Shown here one piece after another: positions 46,101 through 55,100 of a stretch of DNA of 64,000 nt. This stretch comes from Notospermus geniculatus (lineage: Eukaryota; Nemertea; Pilidiophora; Heteronemertea; Lineidae). Every line of letters begins with the position of its first letter. Position 1 is the stretch's first letter. The notes beneath the pieces were generated by a model. It did not search any database. It was not told the origin of the DNA and saw only the letters and a program-made list of their open reading frames with translations. The translations under genes were made by a program, and so were the position numbers. Where the stretch lies: assembly GCA_002633025.1 (NCBI GenBank), contig NMRB01000939.1, forward strand, positions 54,853 through 118,852, given 5' to 3'.

Positions 46101-49100
46101 TGAATTTTGCCCACCACCTTTGCGTCATTACGGCGACGTCAGCAATGGCGGACACTGTCAAGAGTTACATCGTGGAAACGATGAATAGAATGTCCATCTT
46201 AGTTCTGTGTGTTGTTTTCCAGGTGACCGCTGCTGCTGCCGCCGCCGGTCATCTCCAGGCCCTCGATCTGACCAAGGCTCAGAAACCAGCGGGAATGGAG
46301 CTGATGAAAAACGGCACGAGTGATCATTATGAGAAGAGATCGAAACATCGGAATGATTCAAGCTCTTTGACTGATGATGAGGTGAGAATTGAGATTTGGA
46401 TTTTTGTGGCAGGGTTATACATTAGGATTTCAGAAGGGCACGGTGCAAACTTCACTTTGTGAAAAGGAACTTCAACTTAGAAAAGGGCACTTTTCAATCG
46501 CGACTTTTCTACTAATGGAATTTGAGAAGCTTGCCAGTTAAAAGAGGTCTCTATAACTCCAGTCAACAGCCAATTTAAGCTTGTTTCTAAAGGCGACTCT
46601 CCACGTGCAAGTTTTCTTGGGGTTTTCTTGCGCAAGTTGGCTCTCTATGGGCAACTCAACTGCGAGCAGTTGTTTGTGTCATTGGTCCCAGCGTAAGCCG
46701 TGAGGAAACAAATAATGGTGAATTGCCCATTGTGAGCCAACTTGTGCAAGAAAACTTTCACGTGGAGAGCCGCCTTAAGGTGATATGACCAAAAGGGACC
46801 ATGACAAAGGGTCTGGGGGCACTGGGACCTAAAAAAGAAACAATTAGGGGGCACGGCACCCTGGGGGTTAAAAAGGCCACAGCAGCGCCCCCTTTGGGGC
46901 CTTGAGAATACGGCCCATTATTTGGGAACGATTCTTGAGTTGAATTCAGGTTTTGAAGCAAAGTCAGTGAACACTGCCAGTGGATGATTCATTAACCTCC
47001 CAAATCCTGAAATCTTACAGAATCTCTGTCACATAGGTATTCATTGGAAAGCGCTCTCTGAGAAACTAAGTTTGTGTGAATGGATGAAGAAAAAACCGTG
47101 CTGTGGGAGGTTGTTCTGAAAACTATATCCTCCCACAGCGGGGCTTTGGTCTCCCTCCTCCACTTCTCTTCATACATCACACACAAAGTTTGTGTGAGTG
47201 GATGAAGAGGAGTTAGGTAAAAATCCCTGCTGTGGGAGGATGACGTTGATTCGTTACATCATCAATCAACCAATTTAATTAATATTTCTTTCTTAATTTC
47301 AGGTGAAGAGTGTTAACGGTGCTGACCTGGACAGCCTCCACGATGATGATGATAAAAATGAGGGTCTAACGAGACACTCAGGTGAGGACCTACTCGGACG
47401 TATGTACTAAACATTTACTTATGATATTTTTTGCACTGTTGGCACCCCATAGTCATGCACATAAAATGTTCGGTGAATCCCCCAAAATTGACCATGATGG
47501 GGTAAAAACAACTACCATAGATAGATATGACCCTGAGTTATCTCAGTATAGACAAATCCCAAATCGACGAAAATGAGAAAGATCTGCCCACTTCCGCCGA
47601 AATGGCAAACAGAACCTCGGTCTGGCACTGAATGACGTGATGCAGAGAACCCCACAACTATGTGACGACAGTGAGTTCGATGACGTTGCATCAGAGTCGA
47701 CCATTGCTGAATCATGGATTGCGTCACGTCATAGTTTCAGACAGAGGTTCTGTTTACAATTTCGGCGGAAGTGCGCAGATCTTGGAATTTGGGATTTGTC
47801 TATAGGATGTCAGTTAATACTTCACTGCCAGGCCAGGCCATTCCATCAATAACTGAAAACTTATTTTCGTTAAAAGCCTAATGTTTCGGAAACTAAGTCA
47901 TATCAAAATTCGGGCGACGCTTCCGAGGTCTATCTGCATGTGCATATCAAGTTTGGGGGTGATTCGTGCATCAGTCTCAGTGTTCTGGCCAGAACTTTTT
48001 CCAAACAGGTTGGGATGACTGCATTTTCCTATGATTTTAAGGCCCTGGATTTTCAAACAGGGTGGGAGTGAAATTCAAACAGGGTGGTGTAATAGAAAAT
48101 CCATTGCAAGTCACATTTTCAAACAGGGTTCTAAAAATTTGAACAGGGTGTACCACCCTGTGAAACTGGCCTGGCTAGAACACTGAGTCTTGGAGAAAAT
48201 CGCAAACAAACAAACTCTTCTAAAATTTTATCATGATGATGCAAAATGCAGAATGCACAGAAAGAAAGTCAAATTATTTGAGCCCCTCCAGGGTTTCCGC
48301 CAGGATTGTCAAGGAGGGGGGAGAAAAAAAAATTTCAACAAATTTTTTTTTTCAAAAATTTTTTTGGTTTTTTTGGGGTTAAAAATGGCCTCCAGAGTCA
48401 GTTTTTACACTCCAAAATGCAAAATTAGTCTTCCTTCTGCATGAAAATTGCATTTGAAATGTGACAAATTAAAGAAAAACACTACTGAAGTGAAAATAGT
48501 GTTATTTGAAAAAGGTTAGTCTGCAAACTTGAGGGGGGGATATCCCCTCCTTGAAATTTTTGAGGAGGGGATTCATCCCCCCCCCCCATCCCCCCTCTGG
48601 CGGAAACACTGCCCTCTTCGTTTTTAGTCATGGATTACTCAATGTAACATAATGACTTATGAGTGGAGTCTGCAGCCGTATCACAACCTCACAAACCCAT
48701 AGTGAATATTCATGACTGATTTCTTCGGATGACTTCATACAAATCACGGCATATCTCATCGTGTTTCCCTCCCGTTGGTCGCGGCTATCGGGTGTCGACA
48801 ATAATCTCCCCACGTGTTTCCATAGCGTTCGCGTTGTAAACACGTGTTCACGCATGCATACAAGTATGACATTGCTATTCCGGCCTAGCTGACCACGGCT
48901 CGGACAATACGGTCCAGTGTTGGCCGAGATCATAAACAAGAGTGTCCGATTAATGAAGCGTACAGGACTTATTGACTGGTGATGACCTGTTGCATAGAAA
49001 TGATGTCCGACTTGTCGTTAGAATAATCCCTGACTCATCCCGGCGAGATCAGGCCACACAAATCCCTTGTGATGTTTCCTTGAGGAAAACCTTCACCCCG

Positions 49101-52100
49101 AGGGTCGAATTTATATCAAAATGACTCATTCGGGAGAGGCGCAAAGATTCTTAATTCTCAATTATCTGTTTCTGGTGAATAAAACGCTGTTGCCAGTTCA
49201 GGAAGTCAGACAATCATAATGATCTCAAATGTCCAGCTTACACTTGGACAGTTGCGTCTTCGTTATTCAGTGTTCTAGCCAGAAATCTCCAAACAGGGTG
49301 GGATGACTGCATTACCTATGATTTTAGGCCCTGGATTTTCAAACAGGGTGGGAGTGAAATCCAGGTGGTGTAACCCAAAAATCATCAAATGTGCTATAAA
49401 TCAGGAACGACTTGACCCAGAGCGCTCGCTATGTGGCTCTCTCTAGATGACCTTTATGTACATGTGAAGTTTTGGCCCGATCGGACATCCAGTATGGTCG
49501 CCAGGTGGCATAACCCCAAAATCATTGAAGTCCTGCAACTTAGGAATGACTTGATCCATTGCTCATAACTGACATGTACCTCTCTCTGTCATTACACTAT
49601 TATGTCCAAACGGGTGAGCACATGGTCCATGGACTTGGGGCCGTATTCTAGAAGCTTGCTTAGGTTTACCTTTAGCTTTTGTTTGCAGGGCAAAATACAA
49701 AAGCTTAAAGTGGACCTTAGAGTTAAGGAGGCTTCTAGAATACGGGCCTTGGTGACATATGTATCTGGGTGTAATCTTCCATAATCTCCCAATTCATCAC
49801 GTTGTCCAGCATTTCATATGTTTTCGCTGAAGGTCACAGTAGAACACTGGCGATGATTCCCAAAGAAAATTGGTGCCGCCTGAATGATAGCGGTATCGCC
49901 GGTCGGTTGGCATCACCGACCTGGTATGAATAGAGATGACGATGAAGATTAATGACCTATTTCCACACGGTCCAGTAGACGTCTTTGTGGTCTGATGGGC
50001 CGCCGTTGGGACAAATGTCTACCGTTGTTGTCCATATCAAGTGGCCTCTCGACGTATTATCTCCTGGGCAGTGGTTGTCTTGTGAAAAATTGTGAGAGGC
50101 TTTTGAAATGAGTGAAATAATGGTCCTGCAGTTGAGTTGCTTTTAATGCCATCTGGTGTTAAAATGTTGAACCTCAGTGAGAGATGGTGTCAACCCCAGA
50201 GAATGAGGAACTTGATTACTTCAGCAATCTGAAGAGGTCGCCACCATCGTCCCTCGGCTAAGACCTCTGAAAACGGCTAAACACAGCACAAGATTCTTGT
50301 GCTCATCGATTTTACAAATTATTTTGATAAAGTAATCGTACCAAAAATTAAAATTTGTTCCAGTATTTGTAAAAATACTACTACAGTGGAACCTCCCTTA
50401 ACGGACACCTCTGCCAGCAGGACACCTCTCTAATCAGGACACCAATGTTCATTCCCAAATTGACTGTTTCTATTCATTTTGACCTCTGTGATCAGGACAC
50501 CTCTCAATTAAGGGACAGCATTTGTCAGTCCCGAAGGTGTCCTTAAGAGAGAGGTTCCACTGTATTTTAACATTCCGTTGGGTATTCAGTGTTTTTATCA
50601 CAGGCGGTCGTCTAGACGGGCACCAGTTTACTACAATGCCTACGCCCCTACCCATGCATGACGTCATGACGCCCTGCCCTGTACACACACAATCAAGAAA
50701 GGCCGGTCACAAAAAAAATACACCCACAAACTCATCAGGATTTCGATAACTTCAAACCTGCCAATTCGCTTATCAGGCGATCAAATGAGTGTTTAGTCCT
50801 TACTTCATCAACTCATATGGTTGTCACAGCGTAATGTTCCTCAGAAAGATGGAAATAGTAGCGATGAAGTGGANGGCGCTGCGATCGATTGATTCCAATT
50901 TCGATGTTGGTTACCGTGCCGACATGGCCGACGAAGCTTCTTTTGGCGCCATTGGGGTTATGTCTGCATTTCTTGCGCCAAGGCCTTATTTTCAAAAGTG
51001 TGCTTTCACAAATATCATTTGGCGAATTATATCTTCAAAAATTGTAAATTTTATTCGCCAAATGGCGTCCTGCCTTCGTAAACAACTCGCCAAGTGTAAA
51101 TTCCTGGTCGCCAATGGCGAGTAAAATAGCTACTTTTCGAGCACTGTGGTGCCCGTCTAGACGACCGCCTGTGGTTTTTATGAGGAACAAAGTACGAACT
51201 CTTTCAAATCCCTACGCAGTGGGGACACTAACTGCCTCAATAGGTGTCACTAGTGGTTAAAACTATTAAAATGAAACTGACATCCCGGTCCTGATCAATT
51301 TCCCACACAAAAGGCGTCCATTGTATAGGACCGGGTTTCGGTGTGCTGCCCTCTATAGTCCGACACAACCTTCGCGCGACCCAGTGGAATGCGGAAGTAG
51401 GCTTACCACAAACCACAGGCTGACCACAAATCTTATTCAATAAATGACTCTTGAATAACCGATTGGACAGCGTGACCAAATTATACTCTCCTCTACTTTC
51501 ACACGCACAATTAGGTAGCCGCAAGCTGTTGTCAGATTACGTATTTCCGCATTCCGTTGGGTCGCGCGAAGGTTGTGTCGGACTATATCGTAGCTAGGAT
51601 CCCTAATGCTTGTGCAATGGTCAGAAATTCATCCATCTTGAACAATGCATTGCACTGTACAAAAGTTGTACCGGTCTAGGCATTTCCAGAGTATAATGTG
51701 GCAATGTTGAACTCTGGCTACGAGATTGTGAACTCTGGCTACGAGATTGTTACTTCAGGTATTTCTTTTGCAGGTTAGCAGTTGTGCCATCTGGTGTGAT
51801 AGAGGTGAACTAAAGTTGTGAGATGTAGTTTATCAAACTAAAGAGAATTCACATTTTCTTTTCAGCTGGTGGGAAAAACGTGAACCAATATGGCCGCATG
51901 TTTACGAATGGGCGTCCCCTACCTGATCATCTGCGGGTTGAAATCCTTCGCCTGGCTCTGCAGGGGGTCAGGCCGTGTGAAATAAGTCGCCAACTGCAAG
52001 TGTCGCATGGGTGTGTCAGTAAAATTCTTAACAGGTATGTGGGTGTGGAACTTGATATTCTACCCTTAGGTGCTGCACATGAGAGTTTACTTACTCATGA

Positions 52101-55100
52101 TGGCTCTCTATGGGCAAGTCAACCATAGAAAACCATTAGTCTCAGCGTAAGTGGTGAGGACATAAGGGACACACTCTGCGTGAGCTACTGCAAAATCCTG
52201 TCCGCAGTCAGCTGTACTTCACTGCGGACAGGAATATAGACCATGCAGGTGTACTGTGTGTATAGACCGTGGTATGCAGGGCTGGCCTAATACATTAGTT
52301 TCGCAGTAGCTCACGCGGAGTGTGTCCCTTATGAAACAAACAATGGTGAATCAAAAGGCCATAGAAAGAAGTTTGTCGATATTTTGAAGGATATATAAGC
52401 AGTTCTGTAGATATTTTCAAGCATATAAGCAGTTCTGTAAATATTTTGAAGGATAAAGCAGTTCTGTAGATATTTTGAAGCATATACATGTAAGCAGTTC
52501 TAAATATTTTGAAGGATAAAGCAGTTCTGTAGATATTTTGAAGCATATAAGCAGTTCTAAATATTTTGGAAGGATATAAGCAGTTCTCTAGATATTTTGA
52601 AGAATATAAGCAGTTCTCTAGATATTTTGAAGAATATAAGCAGTTCTTTAGATATTTTGAAGAATATAAGCAGTTCTCTAGATATTTTGAAGAATATAAG
52701 CAGTTCTCTAGATATTTTGAAGGAGGATTGTCTTTACAAGATATAATGTGAAGATATGTTTGTTGTAGGTATCGTCGTACTGGTAGTATCAACCCCGGGC
52801 AGATAGGTGGCAGTAAACCCAAGGTCACGACCCCTGATGTCGTCAACCGTGTCAAAGACTACAAGGCCAAGAATCCACAGATGTTTGCGTGGGAGATCAG
52901 ACAGAAGTAGGTGGAATAAAAACACAAGCCTAAAGTTACATGTGGGTGGGAGGACTTTGGGGGAGCACATGGGTGGAATCACTTGGGTGGGAGTACTTGT
53001 GAGGGGGTACTTGGATGCGAGTACTTGTAAGGGAGTGCTTGGATGGGAGTACTTGTGAGGGAGTGCTTGGATGGGAGTACTTGTGAGGGAGTGCTTGGAT
53101 GGGAGTACTTGTGAGGGAGTGCTTGGATGGGAGTACTTGTGAGGGAGTGCTTGGATGGGAGTACTTGTGAGGGAGTGCTTGGATGGGAGTACTTGTGAGG
53201 GAGTGCTTGGATGGGAGTACTTGTGAGGGAGTGCTTGGATGGGAGTACTTGTGAGGGAGTGCTTGGATGGGAGTACTTGTGAGGGAGTGCTTGGATGGGA
53301 GTACTTGTGAGGGAGTGCTTGGATGGGAGTACTTGTGAGGGAGTGCTTGGATGGGAGTACTTGTGAGGGAGTGCTTGGATGGGAGTACTTGTGAGGGAGT
53401 GCTTGGATGGGAGTACTTGTGAGGGAGTGCTTGGATGGGAGTACTTGTGAGGGAGTGCTTGGATGATACCATGGTACTGGAGAGTCCTACCTCACTGTCA
53501 GATTGATGCAATGGAAACAACGGCGTATGTCACCTCCAAGGATCCAAGTTCGATACCTGGGCCCAGTTGCACAAAGAATCTTAAGTCTAAGAAAAAACTT
53601 AAGTCTGAAATGAAGCCATCTGATTTGCTGAAACCTGGTCACATGATGACTTAAGTCAAACTTTAGACTTAAGATTCTTTGTGAAACTAGGCCCAGGTCG
53701 AATCCATTCTTCATGTGGCAGTGACTATCTTTGACAGTGAAGGTTAACTTGATAACTTATAAAAGGAAACTATTTTCAGATTATTAGAAGACTTCATCTG
53801 TAACGAGAAAAACATTCCCAGCATCAGCTCCATTAACCGCATCATACGAGACAAGTCACTGGTCCAGAGACGAGGTTATGACTTTTTGAAGGACAATGGG
53901 TCTGGGGATTCAGATGAGGTGAGTAGCCTGTCACTTAGGCTTCCGTTACATAGAAGTATACGGTATATGAAAACGCCGATTAACAAAGGCTTCCCGAGGA
54001 TTCATGACCGTGAAGCCATTGTTAACCAGTGTTTTTGTATACCGTATACTTCAATGTAAGGGAAGCCTTAGGGCCGTATGCACCAACGAAGATGAGGGGC
54101 GGATCCAGGATTTCGGAAACGAGGGGGTGCACTGTGCTAGAAACATTGAAATCTGCAGTGAATTTCAGTGATTTGCTCCAAATTTCAGAATTTCATGGTC
54201 AATTTTGCAGATTTGTTGGCCGAAAGGGGGCACGCACCGGTGTGCCCCCCTGGATCCACGCCTGAAGATTATCTTGAACTCAGGTTGAGCCACAACTTTT
54301 CCATTGTCACATCATACCCTGGCAAACCTGAACAACTGAAAAGCTCTTGCTCAACCTGAGTTCAAGATAATCTCCTTTGGTGCATACGGCCCTCGGAGTC
54401 AACAAACCTTTATCGTCTCATAATGGCAACATCATTCTATCCAGCCAATCAGATCGCCTGTTCAACTGACATATCTTGCTCTTTTCTTCCAGCATTCCAC
54501 GTCCAACGAAATCCAATGTGAGGAACGCAGTGGATTGAACGGTACTTACACCTCAGGGCGGAGTCAGACCACGGACATCGGAAACAAAACTTACACAGGT
54601 GGCGCTCCGGCTTATACTCCCCAGACTCTTATGATGAGTCGTCACCTCCATCACGCCTTCCCGATTAAGTCGGAGATTTCTCCCGATGCGGTGAAAATCA
54701 AGCCCGATCCAGATGACATGCCGAATGAGTGCGGTTCGAGTAAACCGTCGCCGACGGGGGCGCCAGGGTATATCAGTAATACCTCATCACCGTTGAGCCT
54801 TCCGAGAGAGAAATCGGCCGATGATCATGAAGAAAGAAATGCAGACGTATTGCGTCATTTCCAGATGCAGCAGATGGCGATGATGTCCCGAATGGGACAT
54901 TGTCTTCCTTCGGCGTTTATCGGCACGCCAGGTCACATGATTTCCGAAAAAAATGCAGCATCACATGACAGTGATAATTCCTCGGGCGTTGGTAGCGATC
55001 ACGAAGACGTGGATCATTTCACGGAGCAGCAAGCGGTACGAAAGCCGCGCAAGGGCACGCCGCACAAAATCTCATCCCCAGGTGCTATTCAGAAGTCTTC

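Noticed and set aside
46100-46222. Upstream extension of Pax exon 2 as one 120-codon ORF starting at 46100
   Set aside because: The upstream part is MITE sequence found also at 7247-7402, and a consensus acceptor (TTGTTTTCCAG) precedes 46223, so exon 2 begins there.
52035-52128. Read-through of exon 4 giving an 82-codon paired-box ORF
   Set aside because: The residues after the AACAG|GTATGT donor depart from every paired domain, while joining to 52769 restores [15 protein letters not shown].
52295-52855. A 186-codon minus-strand frame with [10 protein letters not shown]-type repeats
   Set aside because: It is the 30-base minisatellite translated antisense, and it overlaps Pax exon 5 on the opposite strand.
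52936-53520. A 194-codon minus-strand open frame with [22 protein letters not shown] repeats
   Set aside because: It is the 28-base minisatellite translated. Because 28 is not a multiple of 3, the three frames cycle every 84 bases and all stay open. It lies inside a Pax intron on the other strand.
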